Below, piece after piece: positions 22,893-34,595 of a stretch of 64,000 nt of DNA (position 1 is its first letter; every line of letters starts with the position of its first letter). Under the pieces are notes generated by a model. It was not told the origin of the DNA. It saw only the letters and a list, made by a program, of their open reading frames with translations, and made no database searches. Made by a program: the position numbers and the translations under genes. Source of the stretch: Paramecium tetraurelia (taxonomy: Eukaryota; Ciliophora; Oligohymenophorea; Peniculida; Parameciidae); NCBI RefSeq assembly GCF_000165425.1, contig NW_001798967.1, forward strand, positions 345,657 through 409,656. Reading direction: 5' to 3'.

Positions 22893-25316
22893 ATGAACGT
22901 TTAATCAACTCACTAATCTACTTTACAGGACTTCTAAATTATTCAAGAATTGGGATCTGGTTCATTTAGCAACGTTTATAGAGTATACATAGTTTGTATT
23001 ATTCTTAGGTCAAAAGGATTGCAGATGGATAAGAATATGCTTTAAAAAAAGTTAAAATAGCTAACCTGAAACCTAAGGAAAAATAGAATGCTCTAAATGA
23101 AGTGAGATTTTTATATTCTATTAATCACAAACATATTGTTGCATACAAGGTAAGTTCCTTTTTTGGAATTTTAGGAAGCCTTTATTGATGAACCGTCTTA
23201 ATGCCTTTGCATAGTTATGGAACTACTGTCAGGCGGAGATGTCTATAAAAAGATTTCTTAAGCCAGAGGTTCCACTCCCTTTACAGAAATAGACATCTGG
23301 AGAGCACTGATTCACATTACTTTAGGGTATTGTGAATTCATATAATTGATAGATTGAAGGCTCTTCACGATTAAAAGGTAGTACATAGAGATCTAAAGTC
23401 TGCTAACGTTTTTTTATCAAGTGATGGAACTTTCAAACTTGGAGATTTAAATGTTTCCAAAGTTGCCAAAGCAGGCTTTGTATATACATAAACAGGTACT
23501 CCATATTATGCCAGTCCAGAAGTATGGAGAGATTAACCATACGATATGAAAAGTGATATCTGGTAATTATTTTTTTTATTTTTAAGGTCACTTGGATGTG
23601 TAATATATGAAATGTGTAGTTTGCAGACTCCATTCAGAGCAAAAGATATGGATTTGTTATTTCAAAAGGTCTAGAGAGGAACTTATGATTAAATACAAAG
23701 TCATTTTTCAAAAGATCTATCTCAAATGATCTCGAGCTTATTGCAAATATAGCCTCATCTAAGACCAACTTGTGATTAGATACTTGCTAATCCTATTGTT
23801 TAAAAACATATGAAGAATTTAGAAACTAACATAGAAACAAAACCAATTAATAAAACTCTTATGGAAACTATTCAATTTCCAAATAATTTTAAATAATTGA
23901 AAAATAAATTGCCAAAGGTATTATTAAATTAAATTATTAAGTCAAATTACGATGAAGTTAATCCAAATGTTAGTGCTGATAGAGTTTAAGACAACAAATC
24001 TACTGATAAATCTACAAGTCCATTTCGATACCCTCAACAATAATACCTACCTATTACCGAATCAGGAATCAGCCAAAGTTAAAGTTAAAGCCAAGTCAAT
24101 GTAATATAAGCACAACAATCTTCTCCTTAGTAAATTAAAAATAATTCTATTTTGGATAAAAATTCAATTGGCGTTCAGCAACCTCAACCTCAAATTCGCT
24201 AATAATCTTACAATAATAAAACTGAAAAGCCTCAGTCTGCCTAACTTAATTCAAGATAAAATCCTTATGAAAGAGCACATGAATTGAAAGAACAAAAAGA
24301 AAGGGAAATCAGATAATAAAGAGAAAAAGACTAATTATTAAGAGAAAAACGAGAGAGAGATGCTAGAGAGGCTAAATTAGCCAAAGAAGCTAAGGAGAAA
24401 TAAATCCAAGAAGCTAAAGAGAGATAAATCCAAGAAGCTAAAGAGAGATAACTTCAGGAAGCCAAACTTCGAGAGAGTAGAGAATAATAAAGGCTTTTAA
24501 TGGAGAAGCAACAAAGAGAATAACAAGAATAACAGTAATTTAGAAGAGTTTCTCCAATCTCAGCTTAACCTCGAGACTATTAGAATGCTAACTATATGAA
24601 CTAACAATAACCAAGAAGTCAACATTCCTATTCTCCTATCACTAGACAAGCGGAATAATAATAGGGTTATAAGTATTACATTATTTCTATTTAGTGGCTA
24701 AAGAGTCAATTATGGTAACTAATTGCAACAGAGACCAATAAATAGCCAGTCAATCAACGTGAGTCAAAACTATCCTAGTCAATATAGCAGACCCTATAAT
24801 TAGGAAATACCTCAGCATAGAATATCATAAACTCCTTAATCTGCTGCTCCTAGACAATAATACAGTCCTTTTCAAAAGCCAGTTACAGAAAGGTACCCTG
24901 CTCATCCACAATCTGCTTTACCATCATCTAATATTAGAGAATCTTAGAAATCTGAAAGGCCTTAAGTGTTTCCATCCTCAGCCAAAGTTGTTAAATAAAG
25001 ATAATCTGATACTAATTTGAAAAAAGAATTTTCATCACCCGCCTAATAATAGGCAATTAGGCCTGCTGGAAAAGCTTCAAGGCAATAATCCAATAATATT
25101 TTTTAACAAATAGACAGGATTAAGTCTGATCCTAAACCATAGAATAACTTTATTGCTGGCAATTATAATCATTTCTATCCAATTGATAATTATCAGAGAC
25201 ATGCATCAGATTAGAATTTAATAAAATATTAGTAATAATTTTGGTTATATTATAGACTTCGATAATAAGATAGACAAGTATTACTACGTCCACAGATTAA
25301 TAACAGAAAATATTGA
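22893..25316 (+). CDS. NIMA-related (NEK) protein kinase
   Basis: 766 residues with introns of 26, 25, 26, 24 and 22 nt, total in frame. The N-terminal kinase domain shows GSGSFSNVYR, ALKKVKI, VMELLSGGDVYKKI, HRDLKSANVFLS, TGTPYYASPEVW and SLGCVIYEMC, the standard NEK set. The DFG motif is replaced by DLN (KLGDLNVSK); Asp is retained. After the kinase domain comes a charged coiled coil (REARLAKEAKEKQIQEAKE region) with tandem KEAKER-type repeats, then a Gln/Pro/Ser-rich tail. NEKs in ciliates control ciliary length and basal-body behaviour, so that is the likely setting. The intron in the middle of the kinase domain (after HITLG) restores LKALHDQKVVHRD. Confidence 0.92.
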
Positions 25317-25591
25317 GTTTGAACTATATTACTCAAGTTAAAAAATTATCATTTTTACATTTATAATAAAATTATTCTAAAAATTCAATGTTCAATTAAT
25401 CTATTCTAGATCTGAATTCTTATTAAGATTATGCTAATTATATGAGACTTTAGTGTTGATATGAGGGATAGGAGGAGTATTAATTCTTAGTGAGGTAGAT
25501 GTATTTATTATTTTAATTTATTTTATTAGATTAAATTATTTAAAAATATTAGAATAAAAATAAAAAGATTTAAGAAATTTTAAATTTTGAC

Positions 25592-26076
25592 TCAACCTTC
25601 TGTTATTTGATTACTGAATAAAAATGGTGCTGACTTCAATTTAATCAGTTTCCCCATTCTTTATTACAATTAACATTCATTCATTTTTTAGATGAACTCA
25701 ATATCATGCAATTGACCCTTTTTACTCTCTATTGTTTCTTGGATTATCTCATTTTTTCCCTATTAGCTTTTTTGCCCATTCAATATGATATTTGCAGCTC
25801 TAAGCTTCTAAATACAAGTTTAAAACTTAGTTTTTTTTAAGAAGTTTATTTATTTTTTCAAATCGAAATGTTCTAAATATAGTCGTAGTATAAGTTACTT
25901 TTTCTTGGTTATAAATATTTATTAAGATGCTGCGGAGTCAAAAGTCCTTGTTGAACTACTTTTTTTTCCATCTCATAACTCTAAAAGATGCGATTAACAA
26001 ACTTTCTTTAATCGCCTTTCTTCAAACAAGGCAATGCAGAATCAAAATTGGATGTATGTTCAGACTCAGTATACAT
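25592..26076 (-). CDS. Small coiled-coil protein, uncharacterised
   Basis: 152 residues with one 26-nt intron (GTAACTTATAC...ATTTAG), in frame. Sequence features: acidic/polar start MYTESEHTSNFDSAL, then a basic helical region (KKGDQRKFVNRIFQSYEM) and a Lys/Gln-rich helix (QLHDIEFIQKMNECQLQQRM), ending FLFSNQITEG. No domain recognised. It converges on the NEK gene with a 275-bp gap in which nothing else was seen. Confidence 0.65.
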
Positions 26077-26251
26077 ATTTCTTCCAGCTTAATGGATGTC
26101 TTAGATTAAAGTGCTCAATTTAATAGATTAATAAGTCTTGAAGGGTTCAAAAGATTGGAAATTTTTATTTCGCATATATAAATAATATTAATATTTTCTA
26201 TCTGAAAGTTTGTAAATAGAAGGCTTAGTTTGTTCATGTAATGTAATTATA

Positions 26252-26580
26252 ATGTATGGAAACGGAATTATTAATTACAGTGATATATCAAAAAAACAGG
26301 AGCTACTTTTAACTGATATACTATTTATTTTTGGAAAGTATTAAAATTAAGTTTTTTATTGGAGAGTTAAAATGTATTTTCATTATTAAATAATATAATT
26401 TTGGAGGTAATACTTACAAGGGAAAGTTTATAAATAATTGCAGATCTAATAGATATTAATAGTTTTTAAGGGGAACTCATAAGCCCTTTCACTCATTAAA
26501 GAAAAATAGAAAATTGGTGAAGAAATAATTTACTAGTATAAATTGATTAAGAATTTGAAATGAATATTTGAAGTGGGTTA
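26252..26580 (+). pseudogene. Possible decayed gene fragment
   Basis: The open frame from ATG 26252 starts with protein-like text (MYGNGIINYSDISKKQELLL, TDILFIFGKYQNQVFYW) and then turns into A+T-type filler, while a different frame continues plausibly (LEVILTRESLQIIADLIDIN, SFQGELISPFTHQRKIE). The switch is not at a GT...AG intron I can place. The second piece resembles C-terminal parts of large ciliate membrane surface proteins only by general impression. The gap 26077-26631 otherwise holds nothing. Confidence 0.3.
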
Positions 26581-26631
26581 AAACAAAGCGATTTTTGGTT
26601 TGATATATAAGGTTGATGTTTAATAATACAA

Positions 26632-28686
26632 TCAAGAATCCAAAAATGATTTCTAATGCAAAAACTTTATAAATGATTAAGTTAATTAGGTTTGATCAGT
26701 GTAGATATAGAAGGATAGTTTATTTTAATACACATTGTGTGTTTAGATTAAATCCATCATGGAAGGAAACACATTCATGAAATCTTTTTAGACTGAGTTG
26801 TTTTCATAATACACGTTTTGAGATTGCTGAACTGAATTATAAGGTCCTATTTTTTTGAGTAAAAAATTAGTTATAGGGTAGGTTAATATGAAGTCTTAAT
26901 TGTTGTTGCTTTGAAAGTCTTCAAAAGACTTAGGATTTAGAATAATTTGAGTTTACGGTTGAAGTTCAATAAATCTTTCGGTAAGAAAAGAGAACTCAAA
27001 TTTGATTAATTTCTGAAAATCTGTTTTAGTGGGACTCTCTTCTGATTCCAAGACCACTTTTTTTATGAAATCAAACTCTTTAATACAACTATTTTCTAGA
27101 GGAATATTCTCTTGTTTCAGCGGATTTAAGTTCAGTTCTGTTCTAATAGTTAATGTTATAATTGTATTGACATCTGCTTAAGCTAGACACTATTCAAAAA
27201 TATTCATAACTATTTAAGAAAGAAATTTAGAATTGATTTTGACATTGCAATCTTCTAAACACAGTTAGATAACAAATTTTTTCTTCAATGCATCTGACAT
27301 ATATTAGAAATAGGGTTCCAAATTTTTAATAAAATTCTTTAGATTAACAACTTTATAACTTACTGAATCATTGTTTATTCTACAAGCATTTACAAAATAG
27401 TAAAAGTTTTAAAATTAATTCATTATTGATAGATTTAAGCATTTGATAGACCATACTTTATCATTGCCTACAGAATTCAGATTCAAGATGGCACTCGAAA
27501 GATTAGATAGCAATGCCAATATTTGATTTGACACAGAAGTGATTATTTTATTGAGAAATTTGATTTGTTCTTCATTTTTAGTCATCACTTATTGTGGCTT
27601 CTCTTCTTTTAAAACAAATAAAAGGTAATTCTTTCCGTATGTAAGTTATCTAATATCAATACTGAGAATTTTATTTTTTTCCTTCTCGTTCTCAAAATAC
27701 ACTCCATCCAAATTCTCAATAAGTTTAAGATCATCGTGTTTTATCGATAAATTTTGTTTAATTTTGTAAAAAGAGTACTCTTCCAATGTTTATCGCTTCT
27801 ATTACACTTTTTTTGCTGACAAGTCTGCTGACTTTTGCATTGGAATAGAGGACAAATCCACAAATGTAGGTATTTAATTCTTATGTGAAACCTATATATT
27901 CCTCAAAACTTCGATCATAGACTTTGTATCTTCAATATTTAATTAATTCTTAGCCTATTGATTTAAGAATTCTAGTTAAAAGGAATTGTTGTGTTCATTT
28001 AAACTTATTGCAAAGAAAGAATGTGGTACATATTCCTCTAGTAGTTCTCTATTATAAAACTACAATAGATTACCTATATTTAGCATTCAGATGGGTGTAA
28101 GAAAACGCTAATCTAAACATAAATTCATTGTAATGGGAGTATATGACAACCAAAAATTGTGATGCAAACATGAGGATGATATATGAGAAATCTTAGTTAG
28201 TAAGAGCGTCTAATATATATAGTTAAACTGTAGGAACAATTACAAATGCTAATAGTCTTAAGCGAAAACTGCTAAAGAGATACTGGATAACTGAAATTGA
28301 CCCACTGTAAAATCCATACAAATAGAGAGCCCTAAAATCGAGAGAACAAATTACTTTTATTTAGTCTCTGTGGCTATGTACACACTGATGATGATAGACA
28401 TTAGGTACATAAAAAAGTAATAATATCTTATCTTTTTGTCAAATATTTTAGTAATTATCAGGACACCTAAGATAAATGCACCTAAAACAGCCAACGAGAT
28501 TATCAAAACCAAATGTTGTCCATCAATCAAATAAATAATAAAAAAGTAGAAACTTAAAAGCATAACGACTATCTCTATGATGCGAAAATAATGAAGCCTG
28601 TATTTACTCATCTCAATTTCATACAAATCTTCAAAGTCTTGGTTTCTAAATCTCAAGGTCCATCGATTAAATAGTAAATTATTCAT
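26632..28686 (-). CDS. Membrane sensor, degenerate histidine-kinase-like
   Basis: About 668 residues with introns of 23 and 25 nt, in frame. Residues 1-230 carry some six hydrophobic helices (IIEIVVMLLSFYFFIIYLI, LVLIISLAVLGAFILGVLII, FFMYLMSIIISVYI, LRLLAFVIVPTVQLYIL, IILMFASQFLVVIYSHY). A linker and then a helical/alpha-beta C-terminus follow. The latter has the layout of a sensor kinase: a dimerisation-like helix NQILALLSNLSSAILNLNSV with no His at the expected place, then VNLKNFIKNLEPYFQYM and FLSQIVMNIFEQCLAQAD, like an HATPase N-box in which the key Asn is replaced. Glycine-rich G boxes are not evident. This suggests a pseudo-histidine-kinase; the assignment is by arrangement only. An upstream in-frame ATG at 28728 would add 14 residues. 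Confidence 0.6.
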
Positions 28687-29289
28687 AATTATTACAACTA
28701 ATTGAAAATTTAATATATATATGCTCAAAGCTCCCTCAATTTGCTATAATCTAAACATAAAATTATCAAAACTTTTCCGAATTTCCTACCCTTTTACTCT
28801 CCTTAATTTAAAAAAACTTACATATTAAAACAATAAAATCTGTGAAATCTATTAGGAACGTATAGAGCAATATATTAAATTAGAGATGTTACAATCGATC
28901 TTCAAGTGCAAATAATGTTGAAATGATTCACAAATATTTGATTATATACACAATTTAAATTCGAAAAAATTAATTAATTAAATTTTATTTAAAATATCAA
29001 GTCATTAAGCAATGTTATCTGTAAATTGATTACCTTAATAATTTGAGAATCATTATAATTAAAATGAAATAATTCTCTGAATTATAGTAAATTCTAAGTT
29101 GAAGCAAGTTTATCCAACAATTTATGATTCAAATTAAGTAGATTGAAATGTGACATCAAATTATCAGTATAGGAAGATAATTCTTATGGCAGATTGTAGA
29201 ATGCAGTGAAGAAGAGTTGGAGATTAGAGATTTTTGGTGAAAATGAATAGAAAGAAGAGATAATTTCATTATAAAATTATTATAATTTA
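28687..29289. other. Divergent intergenic region
   Basis: About 600 bp between divergent genes. A+T-rich with short TGA-free runs on both strands, none convincing. I see nothing specific. Confidence 0.45.
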
Positions 29290-30173
29290 ATGAGTGATAT
29301 ATTGATTGATGATCGTATTAGGGACTGGGTATTCTTGCCAATAATAATTGTGATGTTTATGATTCAGATGTTCAGAGGATTGTTAACAAAATATATGGAC
29401 AATAAAAAGACATCGCAAAAAGTGACATCAAAAGCTTAAGTTTCAGAGATGATTGATAAGTACATAGAGTAGACAACATAATTAGAAATATAACTCAACA
29501 ATCTTAAAGACTAGCACGATTATATGGATTATTGCCAGATCATTCTTTTAAGATGAAGAGGGCTCATTTATGCGATAATAAGTCAGGCATATTAACAAAG
29601 GCAAGTGAAAAGCCAGCAAAGGATCCAATGCAATCAATGTCAATGATGAATCCAGCTGCCATGGCTGATATGCTAAAACAAAATTTAAGTGGAATTGTAT
29701 TCATGGCACTTCAATATTAATGGGTTTCTTATTTTTTCTCTGGTTTTGTGATTGGCAAAGTCCCATTTCCCTTGACTTAGAAATTCAGAACAATGTTATA
29801 GAGAGGAGTAGATGTGCAAAATTTAGATGTTAGATATATAAGTAGTATCAGTATTTACTTTGTGTTGTTGTTTGGAGGTCTTTAAAAGATTCAGTAATTG
29901 ATGTTTGGAGATGATACTGACGAGTTTGTTGATGGTATTGAGTGTTTTTTGAGTATTATTAGACACTCAAATGTAGATGTAGATGTAAATGATGGGAATG
30001 CCAACGATGCCATCTTTTGGATAATAGAATGACCCAGGAAAATTGTTTATAGCTGAAAGAAGTAACTTAATATATCGAATTTAGCTCGTTTGGAAGGAGT
30101 AAAACATTCATTTGAATTGAATAAATCATAGGAGAAGGCCATAAAATCCTTAAAGAGATTTTTAATTCAATGA
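29290..30173 (+). CDS. EMC3: ER membrane protein complex subunit 3
   Basis: 268 residues after introns of 26 nt (GTACATAGAG...AATTAG), 28 nt (GTATTGAGTG...ATTAG) and 23 nt (GTAACTTAAT...TTTAG), total in frame. EMC3 is the Oxa1/YidC-like core of the EMC insertase that places tail-anchored and multipass proteins in the ER. Seen: the start DRIRDWVFLPIIIVMFMIQM, cytosolic helices, the hydrophobic block YFFSGFVIGKVPFPLTQKF, TMLQRGVDVQNLDVRYISS, IYFVLLFGGLQKI, a Met-rich loop (MQMQMQMMGMPTMP) and the C-terminal FIAERTRLEGVKHSFEL. Order and spacing match the family, and the length (about 260) is normal. Confidence 0.93.
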
Positions 30174-30271
30174 TGTACAATAAATGTTATATATTATTTT
30201 GATAAACCATTCGAATATTTGTCCTACTTATACTGGGCTGGGGTTTCTACAAGAATATAATTATCTCCCAA

Positions 30272-30838
30272 ATGAATATCAAACACCCAATAGAGTTGAT
30301 CAAGAAAAAAGTGAATTCAGATGGCATCACCTACAAATTTAGATGGAGCAACAATTCTGTTTCTATTGAACCCATGACTCAATTAACTCAGGAGATGTTA
30401 GTGTTGGTTAATGATTTTGAATTGAGAAATTTGGGATTTGATCCTCAGGAACCAAAACCATAAAAACACATCAAGCAAGATTCCTAAGTTGTCAGATAAC
30501 CAGAAGAACAAAAGAGAGAGAGGAGATAGAGTGAGAAAAGGGATAAATCATTAGATAAAGCACCTGAAAAATAAAAATAAGCAAAAGACACTGACAGCGT
30601 TTAGACTAATAATACTATTGGGAATACTGCTCATAAACCAAGAAAAAGCAAGGCTTGCTAAGTGAAATCAGTTAAACATGATTGTGGGAGAATAGAATTC
30701 TTTGTTTGTTTTGATGAGTCCACTGAATCCAAATGGGTATCACTAGAGGAAATGAAGGAGAAAGCTCCTTTGGCAGTTTGTGAATTCTTATTGGGGAAGG
30801 TCAAGTATGGAGGAGGAGGAGCTAGCAATAAAAAGTGA
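30272..30838 (+). CDS. HP1-like protein: chromodomain plus chromoshadow-like domain
   Basis: 188 residues, no intron. The N-terminus (HPIELIKKKVNSDGITYKF, RWSNNSVSIEP, LVNDFELR) has the length and layout of a chromodomain, although two of the three aromatic cage residues are hard to find. A highly charged hinge follows (KRERRQSEKRDKSLDK). The C-terminus HDCGRIEFFVCFDESTESKW, VSLEEMKEKAPLAVCEFLLG fits a chromo shadow domain (the K-x-P-x-x-V-x-x-F block). HP1 proteins bind H3K9 or H3K27 methyl marks; in ciliates such proteins work in heterochromatin and programmed DNA elimination. Assignment is by pattern. Confidence 0.6.
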
Positions 30839-30871
30839 TTAAGAAATATTATTTTATTAATTATATTAATT

Positions 30872-31573
30872 ATGGGATATAGATTATCTGATCCTAAGAG
30901 ATTTGGATTAGCCAGAACATCAAAATAGAGATGGCATTTGTGGAGAACTCAAATGACCCAATTAGTGACACATGAACGTATTCACACTACTTGGGCCAAA
31001 GCCAGAGCACTCCAATTTGTAGCTCATAAGACATTCAAAATGGGATAAGATGCCAGCAAAAATAGAGGCAATGCTATCAATAGATTAATGGGTATCGCAT
31101 CTATTTACTACTAATTAGGTATTCTAACTACTAAATTTGCTATTAAGAAGCTCATTAATGAAATCGTACCTAAATTCAAAGATCCAAAAGAATAAGTGTT
31201 TAAAGTTGTAGAAACCAAAAGAAGAAGAAGTGATTTCGCTAGAATGGGATATATTGAGTTTACAAAGAATGAAATTGCCAAATATGAAGAATCTTAATAA
31301 AAGTAATTGTAGGAGACAGGTAAGATTGTGGATATCAGTAAATACAATAAAACATGGTTGATAGAAGAGAGAGACTTCATTAAAGATAAATTAGACTAAG
31401 CCCAATCTAGATTTGATGCTCTCTAAGCTGATCCTAACACTCCCAGTGTTGAAATTAAAAGAGCAGATTAGGATGTTAAATTTTTCAAACGCAAACTAGA
31501 AACCGTTGAAAAGGACCTTTGGATTGAAAATAAGAATCCATTAGATATGAGAAGATATTTCAGAATTTATTGA
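30872..31573 (+). CDS. MRPL17: Mitochondrial ribosomal protein bL17m
   Basis: 233 residues, no intron. The first 130 residues match bL17: RTSKQRWHLWRTQMTQLVTH, ERIHTTWAKARALQFVAHKT, IKKLINEIVPKF, KVVETKRRRSDFARMGYIEF. The last hundred residues form a charged helical extension (for example KDKLDQAQSRFDALQADPN) not present in bacterial L17 (about 127 residues), a common feature of mitochondrial ribosomal proteins. A mitochondrial rather than cytosolic role follows because cytosolic ribosomes have no bL17. The last 14 nt overlap the convergent gene on the other strand. Confidence 0.9.
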
Positions 31574-32203
31574 TATAAGGAGATGCATTATTCCTATCAA
31601 CCAATCTTGCAAAATCCATATTTCTTCTATAAAAATTAGGTCTTTTTTAATTATAATGTACTTCAAATGTAAGTATGTTTATGTTGCCTTCCTATCATCT
31701 ATATGATATTATGATGTTGGTCTCTATCTATTAAACGATCCTTTAGAATAGTTGACATAGCAAATGGTCTTCGGTTTTGGAGGATCGCTACTCAAATCAG
31801 GCATTACGACTTAAGTATGCCACGATTTTCTTTTCGTTTATTTATCAAGTGGAATGTGTTTTCTCGTTGGCTCCCATGGAATTACAAAATTAGTGGCTTA
31901 CTGCAGTTGAAAATCTTTTTGTTCTTCAAATATCGTCACTCTCTATCTACAATTGATAGAGACTGAAGGAGTTCTGGGTCTGATGCATTTCCAAAATTCA
32001 TCCTATATTTTGTCAACCTTGTTTCTGAATCTGGATGTAGCTGAGTGCTCTCTCTTGGCAGTTGTATGAAAATGTTAATGAAAGGCTTGTAAATTAACTA
32101 ATTGATCCTCATTTTGAATGCATTCTACAGGTCCATCGACTTTCAAAATCTATCCTAACGATTTATCAAGAAGCATTTATCGAATTTTTGATTTTTCGAT
32201 CAT
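31560..32203 (-). CDS. Uncharacterised protein, tail overlapping MRPL17
   Basis: 202 residues with one 35-nt intron (GTACATTATA...TTTTATAG), spliced length in frame. Sequence features: helical start (MIEKSKIRQMLLDKSLGQIL), an Arg-rich middle (FHTTAKREHSATSRFRNKVD), a Pro/Lys region (MPDLSSDPPKPKTICYVNYS) and the tail KRNMDFARLVDRNNASPYIN. The tail resembles short conserved ends of small ciliary/cytoskeletal proteins, but I cannot name a family. Its stop lies inside the L17 coding region on the opposite strand. Confidence 0.7.
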
Positions 32204-32330
32204 TTTAATTAATATAGTTAATTAATATGCCATTCTTAACTCTCAATTAAAGACACAATCAGAAAAATAACCATATGGCCAACTAGAAATTTGATCTCTA
32301 TTAAATGCCTTATGCATTTTTTTAATTTAT

Positions 32331-33407
32331 TCATTTTATAGTAATATCAAAAATTTTCATTTTTTACTAATCCACAATAGCCATCATCACTTTGTCTTGG
32401 TTTTTAATTAATTGGACTCTAGATTTTAGTCTGAAATCATATTAATAATACATACTTAGATGAAAGTTAGATTATTCCATCAATTACCAAATCTTTTTAT
32501 TGAATTTTATACTAACCATTATCTCTATTCGATATTGCAGACATTAACAATTCTCAACTGGAATACAAAGAGCATATGTTACTTAAGAAGGAGTGAATTC
32601 CATCAGTACAACGTCAATATCATTACCATATAAAATGTAATCTCTGTTTGTATTGCATACCTTAATACCAATACTAGGTGCAATCAGCCATTCATCAATT
32701 GATAATGGGATCATCGTTAAACTACAAGGCAACATGTTTGTATTCACCTTTCTTAATAATTTCTCCTTATAATTTACTTAAATTATAGTTGCTCCTTATT
32801 CTCCAGCCATGTATACACTAAACAATTCTTCAGGTTTAATCAATTCCATTTTATATTATTTTTATCTATCTTGTACTTTTAAATACTAAAATTTAGAAAT
32901 AATTCTAGTTTGGTCATCTCTTTATATTCCAATCTTCCATCAGCATCTAGAAATGCAAATGAATTATTTTGCAAATTTAGACCTGATAAAATGGGTTTAT
33001 TTGAAAGTGTACATTTATCCTATATTTTCGCAGTTTGTCCTTAATAAATCCAGTAATAAACTTAACCATCATCTGCTTCTGTTATAAAAGTGTTCGGTGA
33101 TTATGATTCTATCCAGTTTATCCGTTGAGTATGCCCATCAAATGCCAATAAAGATTTCTTTTTTGAGTGTCAAACACCCTCCATTTGGAATCATTTTAAG
33201 CATTCATAACAAATGTTGAATTAGATAATCCGATCACTACCCCCCTATTGTAAAATTTAATGTAAACTTTCTATTCAATTTTAAATGGGACCATTCTTTT
33301 TTCGTAAGATCTAAGGCCCTACTGAATTTACAATATGTTCCAGATTAACCAATAATAATTGAGTCTGAAAGCCCATTCATTTCACTTACAATTGTTTTAG
33401 GATTCAT
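32331..33407 (-). pseudogene. WD40-like beta-propeller gene with frame breaks
   Basis: Protein-like sequence runs throughout: GLSDSIIIGQSGTYCKFSRA, KGVVIGLSNSTFVMNAQNDS, LLAFDGHTQRINWIES (a WD-type turn), TFITEADDGQVYYWIYQG, SGLNLQNNSFAFLDADGRLE, PEELFSVYMAGEQGATIIQV, MIPLSIDEWLIAPSIGIKVC. A 23-nt intron (GTTTACATT...ACAATAG) fits near the start. Frame is lost at an A6 run near 33160 and again near 32915. The first break could be a 20-nt GTG...AAG intron; the second finds no intron. Taken as a decaying or mis-assembled WD40 gene. It may instead be the C-terminal part of the helical-repeat gene directly upstream on the same strand. Confidence 0.55.
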
Positions 33408-33419
33408 TTGACTGTTTTA

Positions 33420-34560
33420 TTAAAAATTAATACATTATTACACTAATTATGGAGATTAAGGGAGGTATTCTTAATTAAAACAATAACCTAAATATAGTTT
33501 TATAAGGTTCTTATATTGTCGAGTATTTATCTTTATTAATCAGATTCAAAATCTTTGGCGACTCATTTGCTATTAACAATTTTATGAATGAATCCTATAG
33601 ATATTCTTAAATACTATCATGAATTAGTTTTATTTTTCTTAGATATTCTTCTGAATTATCTTAAATTACTAGTCAGATAAGTGCAGATAAAAATGAATTG
33701 GCTTCAAGAAAGAATCTAGAATAGAATTGCCTACTGATTTATTCAATAATGACTCACAGTCTGAGTAAAATTAGTCAAATTTTCGAAATATGCTTTCTTT
33801 AATTTATTGCAAGTGCATCTAGAACGGTTTTACTATAAATATCATAGCCGAAGCCGCTAGAGTCTTTTAAGTGTCAATATTATCTGAATATAGTTATAGA
33901 TTTTAAGATTTCATGAATATTTAAAACTATTCTAATGAAGTTTTATACTACTGCCCTAGTATATAGATTAGCTGAATTTAGCAAGGAATTGTTTTATCTC
34001 AAGCACATTATTACTGTGCTCCATATGTGCATCCTCATTAAAGTATTATTAGCAAAGTAATATTTCATTCTTTTAGATTTCTTATCTGCACAGCCTTTGA
34101 TAATAAATCTTTGCTTACGATCTTTGCAACGTAATATAACTTAAAATAACGAAGGGTATCTCTTCTTGCATGGTAAAAATAAAAATATATATTTTACAAT
34201 ACAATTTATCCTAACTTAATTAATTAATATATAATCATTCATCAAAGCTAATTTTCACATTGATTAAAATTTTTATATTCTCTTTTATACTATCAACTTC
34301 TGATTCTAGCAAACATTAAAATACCTCAAAGGGTATCATATAATTACACTCCTTTATATATAGAAATCGAATTATAGCTTAATATAATTCTAATACACTG
34401 TTGATTTTTGGGATTAGATTTAGTAATTCTTTGAGTCATATTCTAAGCCTTTAGGATTGATAGTACTAGGCTGTATTGTAGTGATATTAATAAGAATTTC
34501 ACTTTAAAATTCAAAATAAATTGGTTGTCATCAGAACTATTACAAAGAGAATATATATTA
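33420..34560 (-). CDS. Probable alpha-helical repeat (HEAT/ARM-like) gene, model incomplete
   Basis: Coding-like helical segments follow each other on the minus strand: SEILINITTIQP joined by a possible 38-nt intron to LLNLIPKINSVLELYQAIIR, MIPFEVFQCLLESEVDSIKE, then FANNTLMRMHIWSTVIMCLR, SLLNSANLYTRAVVQNFI, DSSGFGYDIYSKTVLDALAI, NKSVGNSILDSFLKPIHFYL, and finally DSIQEYLQDSFIKLLIANES with PYKTIFRLLFQLRIPPLI. Amphipathic helices of this kind suggest a HEAT/ARM solenoid. Start, introns and end could not be fixed; it may run on into the WD40-like segment downstream. Confidence 0.4.
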
Positions 34561-34595
34561 ATTTATTAACGGTTATATCTCAAAAAGACTCAAAA

